This document shows positions 6,909 to 15,766 of a stretch of DNA of 64,000 bases, in pieces (position 1 is the stretch's first letter; the number at the start of each line of letters is the position of its first letter). The notes below the pieces were generated by a model that saw only the letters and a list, made by a program, of their open reading frames with translations, was not told where the DNA came from and did not search any database. A program made the position numbers and the translations under genes. Origin of the DNA: Mucilaginibacter rivuli. GTDB lineage: Bacteria > Bacteroidota > Bacteroidia > Sphingobacteriales > Sphingobacteriaceae. The stretch covers positions 124,001-188,000 of the forward strand of contig NZ_JAHXPQ010000001.1 of the NCBI RefSeq assembly GCF_019391655.1, given 5' to 3'.

Positions 6909-7853
6909 ATGAAAATAAAATTAGGTGATTTTGTGCGCTTTGTTGATGAGAAAATGGAGGGCTATGTAACCCGTATTATTGATGATGAGATGGTAGGCGT
7001 TACCGGCGATGATGATTTTGAGATCCCTGTTTTAGCAAGCAAAGTAACTACAGTACATGGCCACAAATCAACCGCGGTGGAGAGCCAGGCATTTGATGAG
7101 CGCAAGCCCGCTGATGGCGCTTTTGATACCAAAGGTGTTTATTTAGCTGTAACCACCGACCAGCGCATTGCTTCGGTAGTGCATTTTCATTTGGTGAATG
7201 AAACTTCATTTCAGTTACTAAGCACATTAACTACTGATAAATTACATAAAACCAAAGGTGAATACGCCGGCATCATCGCACCAAAATCGGCAGCAAAGGT
7301 TTACTCGGCCCCGTTGCAGGATATCCAGGTATGGCCCACCTTTAATTTACAGGTACTGTTTTATACCACGCAAAACATCGCGATACAAAAGCCATTGGTT
7401 ATTAAGGAGAATTTTAAGGCCAAGGATTTTTCGGGAGCTAAAAAATTGGTGCCTTTATTAAAGGAACAGGCATGGCTGATAAGGTTAGATGAACCTGAAG
7501 TTGTTATTGATGCCGAAAAATTAAAAGAAAGTTTTTTTAAACCCGCCGAAGAAAAACGCGAAATTGAAAGGCCCGTTAACGAGATAGATCTGCACATAGA
7601 AAAACTGCGCGATGATTACCAGTTTTTAGGTAGTGCCGAGATGCTGAATATACAGCTATCGGCCTTCCGCAAAGCGTTGGATGCCGCCATAGTACACAAG
7701 CTGCCCGCCATAACTTTTATACACGGTGTAGGTAACGGCACACTAAAAACCGAGCTGCATAAAATAGTAAGCAAACACCCGCAGGTACAAACCTTTATGG
7801 ATGCCCGCAAAGAAAAATTTGGCTACGGAGCTACAAAAGTGATGTTGAAATAA
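6909..7853 (+). CDS. DUF2027 and Smr-domain protein (MutS2 C-terminal-like)
   Basis: From the ATG at 6909 the product has 314 residues. The N-terminus MKIKLGDFVRFVDEKMEGYV begins a small beta-rich DUF2027 module, and the C-terminal 80 or so residues form an Smr domain: NEIDLHIEKLRDDY, then FIHGVGNGTLKTELHKIV and FGYGATKVML. Smr domains act as nucleases or RNA/DNA binders in MutS2 and in ribosome-rescue factors. This architecture is common in Bacteroidota but its cellular role is not established. A longer in-frame reading back to 6657 crosses the tandem repeat and is rejected because a -7 box sits 5 nt before 6909. Confidence 0.88.
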   Translation: MKIKLGDFVRFVDEKMEGYVTRIIDDEMVGVTGDDDFEIPVLASKVTTVHGHKSTAVESQAFDERKPADGAFDTKGVYLAVTTDQRIASVVHFHLVNETSFQLLSTLTTDKLHKTKGEYAGIIAPKSAAKVYSAPLQDIQVWPTFNLQVLFYTTQNIAIQKPLVIKENFKAKDFSGAKKLVPLLKEQAWLIRLDEPEVVIDAEKLKESFFKPAEEKREIERPVNEIDLHIEKLRDDYQFLGSAEMLNIQLSAFRKALDAAIVHKLPAITFIHGVGNGTLKTELHKIVSKHPQVQTFMDARKEKFGYGATKVMLK

Positions 7854-8058
7854 ACTATTTGATACCAAATACCGTTTTGGTCTTAATAATAAATTCTTAG
7901 TTATTTGCTTTTATGTAAAGTATTTTGCCTAAGTTTATTTTATTAATAGAAGGATATAGTTTACAGTTAGCTATTGATTTAGTTTGAATTGCCGTTGCCG
8001 GCGATAAGAGCAGCTGTCAGTATTTACATTAGCTATCCCTTGTACCAAATAAATTTAA

Positions 8059-9132
8059 ATGAATAACATCAAATCTATTTTTGTTGCCACCGGGAGCTAT
8101 ATACCCGAAAGCATCATACCAAATTCGAACTTTTTAGAACAAAACTTTTTTGAAAAAAGCGGTGAGCGTGTTGAAAAAGACAATGCCACCGTTATCGAAA
8201 AATTTAAAGATATATCGGGAATAGCCGAGCGCCGTTACGCGGCTGTTGACCAGGTAGCATCAGATATGGGATATATTGCCGCCACCAAAGCATTTAGCAG
8301 TTCGGGCATTAACCCGGAAACGATGGACTATATTATTGTTGCCCATAACTTTGGCGATGTAGCTTTTGGCAGTAACCGCAGCGATACCGTGCCTACGCTT
8401 GCATCGCGCATAAAGCAACGTTTGGGTATAAAGAACCCGGACTGTGTTGCATATGATCTGCCTTTTGGCTGCCCGGGTTGGGTACAGGGCATTATACAGG
8501 CAGATTACTTTATCCGATCGGGCGATGCTAAACGTGTTTTGGTTATCGGTACAGAAACCTTATCGCGCGTATTTGACAAGTACGACCGCGACTCGATGTT
8601 ATACAGCGATGGTGCAGGTGCAACGATATTATACGCGAGTACCGATGGCGAAGCAGGGATATTGGCGCATAAAACACAAACTTATGCGATAGACCATTGC
8701 AGTTTGCTTGCCATGCAGCAATCGTACAATGATGAGCATGTGCGCGATGATATTTTTTTGAAGATGAACGGCCGCAAGTTGTATGAGTTTGCACTAACCA
8801 CAGTACCTATGGTTGTTAAGGCTGCGTTAGATAAGGCGGGGGTGCACCTGTCGGAAATTAAAAAGGTACTGATACACCAGGCCAATGATAAAATGGATGC
8901 CGCTATAGTTGACAGGTTGTTTAAGCTTTATGATATGGAGTACACCGATCCGGCTATTATGCCTATGACGATATCATGGTTGGGCAACAGTTCGGTGGCT
9001 ACGGTACCTACCTTGCTGGATTTGATGCTTAAAGGGAAAATTAAAGACCAGGGCATTAACCCGGGCGATAAAGTGGTGATTGCCTCGGTGGGTGCAGGCA
9101 TGAATATTAACGCCGTGATATACCAGTTTTAG
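8059..9132 (+). CDS. 3-oxoacyl-ACP synthase III (FabH-like) family protein
   Basis: The 357-residue protein has the ketoacyl synthase III fold and triad: cysteine 138 in LPFGCPGWVQG, histidine 273 in LIHQAND and asparagine 310 in WLGNSSVATVP. FabH condenses acetyl- or branched-chain acyl-CoA with malonyl-ACP to start fatty acid synthesis. The protein is longer than classical FabH (about 320 residues), with an insertion around residues 25-50, and is not linked to fabD, fabG or acpP, so it may be a second KAS III with another starter or a role in secondary lipids. About 200 bp upstream hold no other gene. Confidence 0.85.
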   Translation: MNNIKSIFVATGSYIPESIIPNSNFLEQNFFEKSGERVEKDNATVIEKFKDISGIAERRYAAVDQVASDMGYIAATKAFSSSGINPETMDYIIVAHNFGDVAFGSNRSDTVPTLASRIKQRLGIKNPDCVAYDLPFGCPGWVQGIIQADYFIRSGDAKRVLVIGTETLSRVFDKYDRDSMLYSDGAGATILYASTDGEAGILAHKTQTYAIDHCSLLAMQQSYNDEHVRDDIFLKMNGRKLYEFALTTVPMVVKAALDKAGVHLSEIKKVLIHQANDKMDAAIVDRLFKLYDMEYTDPAIMPMTISWLGNSSVATVPTLLDLMLKGKIKDQGINPGDKVVIASVGAGMNINAVIYQF

Positions 9133-9173
9133 TTTTATAAAATTAAAAATTGCTGTTTATCAATTAATTAGTG

Positions 9174-9181
9174 TTACCTTG
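9174..9181 (+). promoter_or_regulatory. -7 box of first cold-shock gene
   Basis: TTACCTTG lies in a block of about 70 bp that is closely similar to the block before the second cold-shock gene (TGCTGTTT, CAATTAATTAGTG before the box, then an AT-rich leader ending ACAATACAATG). Confidence 0.55.
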
Positions 9182-9211
9182 CGCGCTTATTAAAAATTAA
9201 AATACAATACA

Positions 9212-9406
9212 ATGCAAGAGGGAACAGTAAAATTCTTCAACGGAACTAAAGGTTTCGGTTTCATCGTACCATCAAATGGCGGTGCCGAAATTTTTGTCCA
9301 CACTACAGGCCTGGTTGATCAGATCCGCGAAAACGATTCAGTTACGTATGATGTTGAGAACGGTAAAAAAGGCTTAAATGCGACTAATGTGAAAGTTGTT
9401 GGTTAA
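9212..9406 (+). CDS. Cold-shock domain protein (first of tandem pair)
   Basis: A 64-residue single cold-shock domain: GTVKFFNGTKGFGFI carries RNP1 (KGFGFI) and EIFVHTTGL carries RNP2. These proteins bind single-stranded RNA and DNA and act as RNA chaperones. Length is standard. It is one of two adjacent paralogues sharing promoter, leader and terminator architecture; about 30 nt of conserved leader precede the ATG. Whether it is cold-induced or constitutive cannot be told. Confidence 0.95.
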   Translation: MQEGTVKFFNGTKGFGFIVPSNGGAEIFVHTTGLVDQIRENDSVTYDVENGKKGLNATNVKVVG

Positions 9407-9432
9407 TTCCAAATCATCATAAAAATCGTTAC

Positions 9433-9463
9433 AGCATCCACCAAAAAGTGGGTGCTTTTTTTA
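9433..9463 (+). terminator. Intrinsic terminator of first cold-shock gene
   Basis: Stem AGCATCCAC / GTGGGTGCT (9 pairs including a T-G) with a CAAAAA loop region, followed by a run of seven T. Confidence 0.85.
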
Positions 9464-9558
9464 TGCCTTTACACTAACAAATTGATAGTAAATGCTAAAT
9501 TTTAACGTCACGCTTATCGCATAAAATCGAAAAATGCTGTTTTTTCAATAAATTAGTC

Positions 9559-9566
9559 TTACTTTG
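9559..9566 (+). promoter_or_regulatory. -7 box of second cold-shock gene
   Basis: TTACTTTG, one base off TAnnTTTG, in the same sequence context as the promoter of the first copy. Confidence 0.6.
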
Positions 9567-9597
9567 CAACCTTATTCAATAAATTAAATACAATATA

Positions 9598-9786
9598 ATG
9601 AAAACTGGAGTAGTAAAATTTTTCAATGAAACTAAAGGTTTTGGATTCGTTAAAGCAGAAAACGGTGAAGAAATTTTTGTTCATGTGTCAGGCTTAATTG
9701 ATCAAATCCGTGAAAACGATGAGGTTACTTTTGATGTTCAAGAAGGTAAAAAAGGCCTTAATGCGGTAAATGTAAAACTTGCTTAA
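9598..9786 (+). CDS. Cold-shock domain protein (second of tandem pair)
   Basis: A 62-residue cold-shock domain with GVVKFFNETKGFGFV and EIFVHVSGL. It differs from its neighbour mainly by lacking the two-residue NGGA-type insertion after the RNP1 strand and in its C-terminal residues. Having its own promoter, leader and terminator, it is an independent transcription unit produced by duplication of the entire gene. Confidence 0.95.
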   Translation: MKTGVVKFFNETKGFGFVKAENGEEIFVHVSGLIDQIRENDEVTFDVQEGKKGLNAVNVKLA

Positions 9787-9813
9787 TAAAAAAACATTAT
9801 AAATTATCGTTAC

Positions 9814-9844
9814 AGCATCCACGAAAGTGGATGCTTTTTTTTGC
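9814..9844 (+). terminator. Intrinsic terminator of second cold-shock gene
   Basis: Perfect 9-bp stem AGCATCCAC / GTGGATGCT with a GAAA tetraloop, followed by eight T. Clearly homologous to the terminator at 9433. Confidence 0.9.
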
Positions 9845-9866
9845 CTGTTATTTTAGTAGCAAAGTA

Positions 9867-11297
9867 TTATAGTGCATTAATTGCGCTAAGGGGCAGGCTA
9901 AACCAAAACGTTGACCCTTTTCCCTCTTCGCTGCTAACACCAATTTGGCCCTGGTGAAGTTTAATGATCTGCATGCAGATATAAAGCCCCAAACCTAAAC
10001 CCTGGAAAGTATTTTTAGAGCTGTCTATCCTGTAAAAACGTTCAAATATTTTATCCTGCTCTTTTTCTGATACCCCAAGCCCGTGGTCTGTTACAGAGAA
10101 AACAAGGTCGCGCCCTTTTATTTCGGAAGTTACCTGTATTTCAAGCCCTTGCGGCGAGTATTTTATGGCGTTAGAGATAAAGTTTGTTATAACCTGGCCA
10201 ATACGTTCTTTGTCGGCCGTTATCTGGTTTATCTCAGTTAAGCTTGCTTTAATGGTGTGATTAATGGTAGTTTGCTGCGCTAATTCAATAATTTCGAGTG
10301 TTATTTTATTAATATCAAATTCGGTTATGTTGAGATTTAGCTGGCCGGTTTGCAAGGTGGTAATATCAAGTAAGGATGTGATCATACGGGTAATATGATT
10401 AACCTGCTGATCCATTTTTTTAGCGATACTATAGGATGTTGTATCGGGATTGCTCTTAAAGCGGGCGCGCAGCACCTGTGTATAAGCCTTTAAACTTGTA
10501 ATAGGTGTTTTTAACTCATGCGATGCAACGCCAATAAAATCTTCACGTTGCTTTTCGAGCGTTATCCGGGCTGTGATATTACTGAAGTTCGAAATAATGG
10601 CATTTACTGCAGGCTCTGCCAATAAATTAGTTGTTTTACTTTCTATCCATACCCACGAATTGTTTTTATGCTTCATGCGATGTTGTAAAATGATGGTTTT
10701 ACCCGGATGCCCTGCAAGGCGATAAAACTCTTCCTTAACATCAAGTTTTTCATCGTTGTGCATCAGCGACCACGATTCAAAGCTTAAAAACTCTTCGGCA
10801 GTATAGCCTAATATATCCTCAATTGCCGGACTGCAATAGGTAGTTTGCCCATCAGCATTTACCATAATTATACCCTCTGCGCTTTTTTCTATCAAAGCCT
10901 TAAAAAGCCTGTCGGCGGTTTGTACACGCTTTATCGCGCTGGCCAGTGCGCTGCTTAATCCTATAATAAGGCTACACTCTAATATAAATAACGCATCCTG
11001 GGTAAGTTCAACCTTGCCTAATGTAATGGTATAGTATGGTGCGATGAAAAGATAGTTGCCAATAAAAAGAGCAATGATACTGGTAACTATTGCCGGCCGG
11101 CTGCCAAAGTAACGCGATACGATGATCACTACCCCAAAATAGAGCATGAACGCTATTTTTTTTCCGATGATAATGGCTAACCATAATTTGAATAAGGTAA
11201 CCAATGCCAACAGCAAAACAGGCACTCCGTATTTTATATAAAACGGGCTATTAATATAGCTTTTTCCGATAGACAGTTTTTTAGTCAGCCTGGGCAT
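9867..11297 (-). CDS. Membrane sensor histidine kinase with KdpD-like membrane region and PAS domain
   Basis: The 476-residue protein starts with about four membrane segments (residues 25-120) resembling the DUF4118 membrane part of KdpD (MLYFGVVIIVSRYFG, FIAPYYTITLG). A PAS domain follows at about 132-248 (AEGIIMVNADGQTTYCSPAIEDILGYTAEEF), then the dimerisation domain with phospho-accepting histidine 260 in GVASHELKTPITSL. An ATPase domain ends the protein (FISNAIKYSP, VTDHGLGVSEKEQDKIFERFYR, GLGLGLYI, GSTFWFSLPL). No response regulator is adjacent, so it is an orphan kinase of unknown signal. Confidence 0.9.
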   Translation of the reverse strand: MPRLTKKLSIGKSYINSPFYIKYGVPVLLLALVTLFKLWLAIIIGKKIAFMLYFGVVIIVSRYFGSRPAIVTSIIALFIGNYLFIAPYYTITLGKVELTQDALFILECSLIIGLSSALASAIKRVQTADRLFKALIEKSAEGIIMVNADGQTTYCSPAIEDILGYTAEEFLSFESWSLMHNDEKLDVKEEFYRLAGHPGKTIILQHRMKHKNNSWVWIESKTTNLLAEPAVNAIISNFSNITARITLEKQREDFIGVASHELKTPITSLKAYTQVLRARFKSNPDTTSYSIAKKMDQQVNHITRMITSLLDITTLQTGQLNLNITEFDINKITLEIIELAQQTTINHTIKASLTEINQITADKERIGQVITNFISNAIKYSPQGLEIQVTSEIKGRDLVFSVTDHGLGVSEKEQDKIFERFYRIDSSKNTFQGLGLGLYICMQIIKLHQGQIGVSSEEGKGSTFWFSLPLSAINAL

Positions 11298-11461
11298 TTT
11301 TTCTGAATAGGTATCTGGTGAAAGTTACGAAATTTATACGGCTAAGTCATGTTTGAATTAAAAGGCAATGCTTATTAACATTAGCAACAGCATTATAGTT
11401 TGAGCAATAAGGAGCAGAAATATGGTAAATAAAAATCTGCCTATATTTACATGCTTTATAA

Positions 11462-13123
11462 ATGGACAAACTACAACCCGATACATCTTCAAAATGGCTT
11501 AATGCTTTAATTGCCCTGGCAGTACTGCTTAATTTTAGCGGTTTGTTTGTCCCTGTTATTGCGCCCGATGGCGCATTGTATGCTACCATTGCCAAAACAA
11601 TGGCTTTGCGTAACGATTATACAAACCTGTTTGCCGAAGGCCGCAACTGGCTTGATAAGCCCCACTTTCCGTTTTGGATAACTGCACTATCATTTAAATG
11701 CTTTGGTTTTACTACATGGGCATATAAATTGCCGGGTATATTGTTTTTAATGCTTGGCGCCAGGTACACCTACCTGTTAGCTAAAAACCTGTACAACAAA
11801 CAAACCGGCCTTTGGGCGGCATTGATATTGCTTACCGCCGAACATATTGTTATATCAAATAACGATGTGCGTGCCGAGCCTTATTTAACAGGGCTTATCA
11901 TAGCGTCGGTTTACTATTTTTATAAAGCAAATCAAAACAAAATGTTTTGGCCCCTGGTACTGGGTAGCCTGTTTGCCGCCTGTGCCGTAATGACGAAAGG
12001 CATGTTTGCCCTGATACCTATTTGCGGTGCCATTGCGGGCGAGCTATTAATAAAAAAACAGTGGAAAGAGCTATTTAACTTTCGCTGGCTCATGGCAGGG
12101 CTGTTAATGCTCCTGTTTATTTTACCCGAAATATATTGCCTTTATCACCAGTTTGATAAACACCCCGAGCTGACTGTTTTTGGCAAGCACAATGTATCGG
12201 GCATAAAATTCTTTTTTTGGGATAGCCAGTTTGGGCGCTTTTTTAATAGCGGGCCCATAAAAGGCCATGGCGATCCTTCGTTTTTTATTCATACCACCTT
12301 ATGGGCCTTTTTGCCATGGTCGTTATTGTTGTTTGCTGCAGTGTTTCAGTTCTTGAAAAATGGTATTAAAAATGTAGGTAACATGGAGTGGTATTGTATT
12401 AGCGGTTCGCTGTTAACCTTCCTGGTTTTTTCGGCATCAAAGTTTCAATTGCCTTTTTATACCAACATCATCTTTCCGTTTTATGCCATATTAACGGCTC
12501 AATATTTGCACAGTGTTAAAAGCATTAAGGCGGTACGCGTGGTGCAGATCATCGTTGTAGTATTACTGATAGCGGGTATAACAATGCTGCACTATTTTTA
12601 TCAGCCCGAAACCTTCAATTGGTTTATTGCAGCCCTGTTGGTTGTGCTGTTTGTTTTAATGATATTATTGCCAGGCCGTATCACCACGGTAGCTTATCAA
12701 AAAATTGGGGTAATGACAGTTTTGGCCGCTTGTATCATTAATGTCTATTTAAACCTTGTTTTTTATCCTTCGCTGTTAAAATACCAGGCAGGTAGCGAGG
12801 CTGCTTTTTATATCAATGCGTTTAATAGCCGACAAAAGATGCCTGTTGCACAAAGCATGGGCGATTATACATATCCATTAGAGTTTTATCTGGACCAACC
12901 CTTAATTACTGTAGATATTAATGGCGCAGGCAAGCTTCCGGCAAAACCATTTTTACTATATACACCAACAGGCAATATTCAGAACCTTAAAAGCAGGGGA
13001 TGGAACATAACGCAAGTGACCGAGTTTGACCGCTATTGGATAACCCGCCTTAAGCCCCAATTTTTAAACAAGGCTACGCGCGCTGCTACGTTGGAACATA
13101 TAAGTCTGGTTATTGTAAGATGA
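11462..13123 (+). CDS. Polytopic glycosyltransferase of the GT39/ArnT-like group
   Basis: The 553-residue membrane protein has many hydrophobic helices and the N-terminal loop pattern of lipid-dependent GT39/GT83 enzymes: DGALYATIAKTMALRNDY and NWLDKPHFPFWITALSFKCFG, where acidic and aromatic residues of the first periplasmic loop sit in the active site. Such enzymes transfer a sugar from a polyprenyl phosphate to lipid A, protein or polysaccharide on the periplasmic side. The acceptor is unknown. The gene stands alone between a divergent kinase and the convergent purN. Confidence 0.85.
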   Translation: MDKLQPDTSSKWLNALIALAVLLNFSGLFVPVIAPDGALYATIAKTMALRNDYTNLFAEGRNWLDKPHFPFWITALSFKCFGFTTWAYKLPGILFLMLGARYTYLLAKNLYNKQTGLWAALILLTAEHIVISNNDVRAEPYLTGLIIASVYYFYKANQNKMFWPLVLGSLFAACAVMTKGMFALIPICGAIAGELLIKKQWKELFNFRWLMAGLLMLLFILPEIYCLYHQFDKHPELTVFGKHNVSGIKFFFWDSQFGRFFNSGPIKGHGDPSFFIHTTLWAFLPWSLLLFAAVFQFLKNGIKNVGNMEWYCISGSLLTFLVFSASKFQLPFYTNIIFPFYAILTAQYLHSVKSIKAVRVVQIIVVVLLIAGITMLHYFYQPETFNWFIAALLVVLFVLMILLPGRITTVAYQKIGVMTVLAACIINVYLNLVFYPSLLKYQAGSEAAFYINAFNSRQKMPVAQSMGDYTYPLEFYLDQPLITVDINGAGKLPAKPFLLYTPTGNIQNLKSRGWNITQVTEFDRYWITRLKPQFLNKATRAATLEHISLVIVR

Positions 13124-13179
13124 TCAAAGCCTGGAGTTAAAAATCAAGGTATCTTGATTATCGGCTTTTGATTCTTGTC

Positions 13180-13212
13180 TCACCAGCCATAGCTTTAGCG
13201 AAGGCTGGCTTC
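13180..13212. terminator. Possible hairpin between convergent genes
   Basis: CCAGCC and GGCTGG flank a loop of about 14 nt between the GT39-like gene and purN. The T-content after it is low, so termination is only a possibility. Nearby TCTTGATT / GATTCTTG words resemble dispersed repeat sequence in the terminase-like gene. Confidence 0.35.
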
Positions 13213-13217
13213 TATCT

Positions 13218-13796
13218 CTAAGATCTCATTTTCTTTAGCAAGCCCTCAACTACTTTGGGAAAATGGGTGTGCTCTAATTGCTGGCCCTTAAATTTCACCA
13301 TTTCCAAGTCATCACCTTCATCTATACGGAAGCGTGATTGATGGATGATCTCGCCCTCGTCAAAATTTTCGTTCACAAAATGGATGGTAATGCCCGATTC
13401 TTCTTCTTTAGCAGCAAGGATGGCGTTATGTACCTTATCGCCATACATGCCTTTACCGCCATATTTGGGTAACAGCGATGGGTGGATGTTAATGATCTTG
13501 TTTGGAAATGCTTTTAATAACGATTGCGGTACAAGCCATAAAAAGCCGGCTAATACAATAAGATCAACCTGCAGGTTTTTTAATAGCCTGATTACGTCAT
13601 CGGTTTCGTAAAACTCATGCCTGTCAAAAACATGCGATGGGATCTCGAAATTATCGGCCCGCTGCAATACATATGCTTCGGGGTTATTGGTTAAAATAAG
13701 CGCGACTTCGGCATCTGCATTTTTTTTAAAATGCTCCATTATTTTTTGAGCATTTGAACCAGAGCCCGAAGCAAAAATAGCGATCCGTTTTTTCAA
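13218..13796 (-). CDS. purN: Phosphoribosylglycinamide formyltransferase
   Basis: PurN adds a formyl group from 10-formyl-THF to GAR in step 3 of purine synthesis. The 192-residue protein has the phosphate-binding GSGSNAQKI loop, the catalytic block INIHPSLLPKYGGKGMYGDKVH (asparagine and histidine) and DEGEIIHQ near the C-terminus. Length is typical. It stands alone here; purD is nearly 50 kb away. Its promoter is visible upstream. Confidence 0.96.
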   Translation of the reverse strand: MKKRIAIFASGSGSNAQKIMEHFKKNADAEVALILTNNPEAYVLQRADNFEIPSHVFDRHEFYETDDVIRLLKNLQVDLIVLAGFLWLVPQSLLKAFPNKIINIHPSLLPKYGGKGMYGDKVHNAILAAKEEESGITIHFVNENFDEGEIIHQSRFRIDEGDDLEMVKFKGQQLEHTHFPKVVEGLLKKMRS

Positions 13797-13822
13797 GAAT
13801 TAAGTATTTAAAATGCTTTTTT

Positions 13823-13854
13823 CAAATATAAAATTTTTAACATCCCATTTGCAA
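13823..13854 (-). promoter_or_regulatory. Promoter of purN
   Basis: On the reverse strand TTG (13852-13854), 21 nt spacer and TATATTTG (13823-13830), a good Bacteroidota -33/-7 pair, 26 nt before the start codon. Confidence 0.6.
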
Positions 13855-13873
13855 CAATAGCAGTAAAAAATAG

Positions 13874-14338
13874 CTATTGGTGTATAAAACCATAACGTGT
13901 AATGGTTCTAACAGTTTTAGATGTATATACCGGGCTAATGCTGCCCGTTTGTAATACCAACGAATACTGACCTAAATTAATGATCTGCGAATTTTTAAAC
14001 AACGTATCGGTGCCAATTATAATTGGCGATTGCAAGGTGATGTTATCCTGCGTAATGTTCCATTGCCCGGTAGCTGTGCCGCTGTTACATTTATAATTTT
14101 GGTACAAAGCCGAGTTATCGGGCTTAAAAGTCAGTTTTTGGGTACATGCCAAGGTGATGGTATCTGTCTTTTTTAACGTGTCGCCAACAAAATGAAATAC
14201 CTGTTGCGAGGCAAGGTTCCAGGTACCGTTAGTTAAAAAATAAGAAAGCTGGTCGTTGTTATCTTTTTTGCACGAGTTGCTTAGCATCGCAACGCCACCT
14301 ATCACAACAAACAGCAACAAATAAAATTTATATTTCAT
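13874..14338 (-). CDS. Lipocalin-like lipoprotein of unknown function
   Basis: From the ATG at 14338 the product has 154 residues and begins MKYKFYLLLFVVIGG with a lipobox ending SNSC, so it should be a lipoprotein. The rest (NGTWNLASQQVFHF, LTFKPDNSALYQNYKC, GQWNITQDNITLQSP) has the alternating pattern of a small beta-barrel like the lipocalin-type DUF family of Bacteroidota. An alternative start six codons upstream at 14356 gives a poorer signal sequence. A TATTTTTG box (reverse strand, 14354-14361) overlaps that upstream start and supports 14338. Confidence 0.7.
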   Translation of the reverse strand: MKYKFYLLLFVVIGGVAMLSNSCKKDNNDQLSYFLTNGTWNLASQQVFHFVGDTLKKTDTITLACTQKLTFKPDNSALYQNYKCNSGTATGQWNITQDNITLQSPIIIGTDTLFKNSQIINLGQYSLVLQTGSISPVYTSKTVRTITRYGFIHQ

Positions 14339-14452
14339 ACCGATAAACACATGCAAAAATAACGAAAAATGCGGGTAATATTGCGTAGTGTTTTAGACGG
14401 TAGCTTAAACAGCCTAATATCTGTTTATTAGTTTACACGATATTCTATCAAA

Positions 14453-15169
14453 ATGGTATTTCAGACATCAGTAACTGACTTTGATTTAAACGGCTTTACA
14501 ATAATAAACGGTATTTATTGCGATGCCGAAATTGAAAATATCAATAGCATAATTAATAACGCGCCAACTAACAAAGATACTTTTCGCAAAACCCAAGACC
14601 TGTTTGCTATAAGGCAATTTATAAAGGAAGTGCCACAAGTTGCTGAGGTTGTTTTTAATGATAAATTGAAACAATTGATAGCCGGGCTTTTTGGCAAGGG
14701 ATATTTTGTTAGCAAGTCTATCTACTTTGATAAGCCAGCACAATCAAACTGGTTTGTTGCTTACCATCAGGACTTGACCATCTCCGTTGATAATAAAATT
14801 GAATTGAGTGGTTTCGGCCCATGGACAGTTAAGCAGAACCAATTTGCTGTGCAACCGCCTATCAAAATTTTACAGGATAATTTTACCATCAGGATACACC
14901 TTGACGAAGCTAATGAAGACAATGGCGCACTTAGAGTAATACCCGGTTCAAATTTGAAGGGTGTTTACCGTGCAGAAACTATTAATTGGAATACCGAAAC
15001 GGAAACTACTTGTTGTGTAAAAAAAGGGGGTGTTATGCTAATGCGCCCATTATTGTTACATGCATCGGGTAAAACAGTAAACAATAAGCCGAGGCGTGTT
15101 ATTCATATTGAGTTCAGTAAAGCAGAGTTGCCAGATGGTATAGCATGGTCTGAAAAATTCGAATATTAA
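14453..15169 (+). CDS. Phytanoyl-CoA dioxygenase family (PhyH) protein
   Basis: A 238-residue non-haem iron, 2-oxoglutarate-dependent oxygenase. The HxD iron ligands are H105 and D107 in AYHQDLTI, the distal histidine is H203 in LLLHASGKT, and the 2-oxoglutarate-anchoring arginine lies in NKPRRVIHIEF. Family members hydroxylate phytanoyl-CoA, ectoine, amino acids or natural products; the substrate here is not predictable. The FMN reductase gene starts 6 nt after the stop, suggesting co-transcription. Confidence 0.87.
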   Translation: MVFQTSVTDFDLNGFTIINGIYCDAEIENINSIINNAPTNKDTFRKTQDLFAIRQFIKEVPQVAEVVFNDKLKQLIAGLFGKGYFVSKSIYFDKPAQSNWFVAYHQDLTISVDNKIELSGFGPWTVKQNQFAVQPPIKILQDNFTIRIHLDEANEDNGALRVIPGSNLKGVYRAETINWNTETETTCCVKKGGVMLMRPLLLHASGKTVNNKPRRVIHIEFSKAELPDGIAWSEKFEY

Positions 15170-15175
15170 TTTATC

Positions 15176-15703
15176 ATGAAAACCATCAATATTCTCGCCA
15201 TATCGGGCAGCCTGCGCCCTAACTCATCAAACAATGCTATAATCAATGTTATGGCAGGCATGGCCCCTGGTAATGTAATTATCACAACTTACCAAAGCCT
15301 GGCAACGCTGCCGCATTTTAATCCCGACCTGGATAATGATATGCCACCAACATCAGTAACAGCATTTCGTACCCAACTAAAAAATGCCGATGCTGTTTTG
15401 ATATGCACACCCGAATATGCTTTTGGTGTGCCCGGCAGTTTAAAAAACGCGTTGGATTGGACGGTATCATCATCAGATTTTGTAGATAAGCCGGTGGCGC
15501 TCATAACTGCATCAAGCCAAGGTGGGCACGCGCATACTTCTTTGCTATTAACCCTTGGTGCTATATCCGCAAAGATTGATGACAATGCTAAACTACTGAT
15601 ATCATTCATCCGCAGTAAAGTAAATAGCGCCGGGCAAATTACTGATCCCGAACTTTTGAAAGAACTGCAAAAGGTGCTGGCAGCACTCATAAGTTCTGTT
15701 TGA
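15176..15703 (+). CDS. NADPH-dependent FMN reductase family protein
   Basis: The 175-residue flavodoxin-like protein has the phosphate-binding loop SGSLRPNSSNNAI and the family motif TPEYAFGVPGSLKNALDW. Such enzymes reduce FMN, quinones, azo dyes or chromate with NAD(P)H. It follows the PhyH gene closely, and a supply of reducing power to that oxygenase is possible but unproven. Confidence 0.88.
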   Translation: MKTINILAISGSLRPNSSNNAIINVMAGMAPGNVIITTYQSLATLPHFNPDLDNDMPPTSVTAFRTQLKNADAVLICTPEYAFGVPGSLKNALDWTVSSSDFVDKPVALITASSQGGHAHTSLLLTLGAISAKIDDNAKLLISFIRSKVNSAGQITDPELLKELQKVLAALISSV

Positions 15704-15766
15704 TAAAACATCACGATATAGTACATAATTATTACCTTAGCTATGTCTAAACAGATAATTTAAAAG

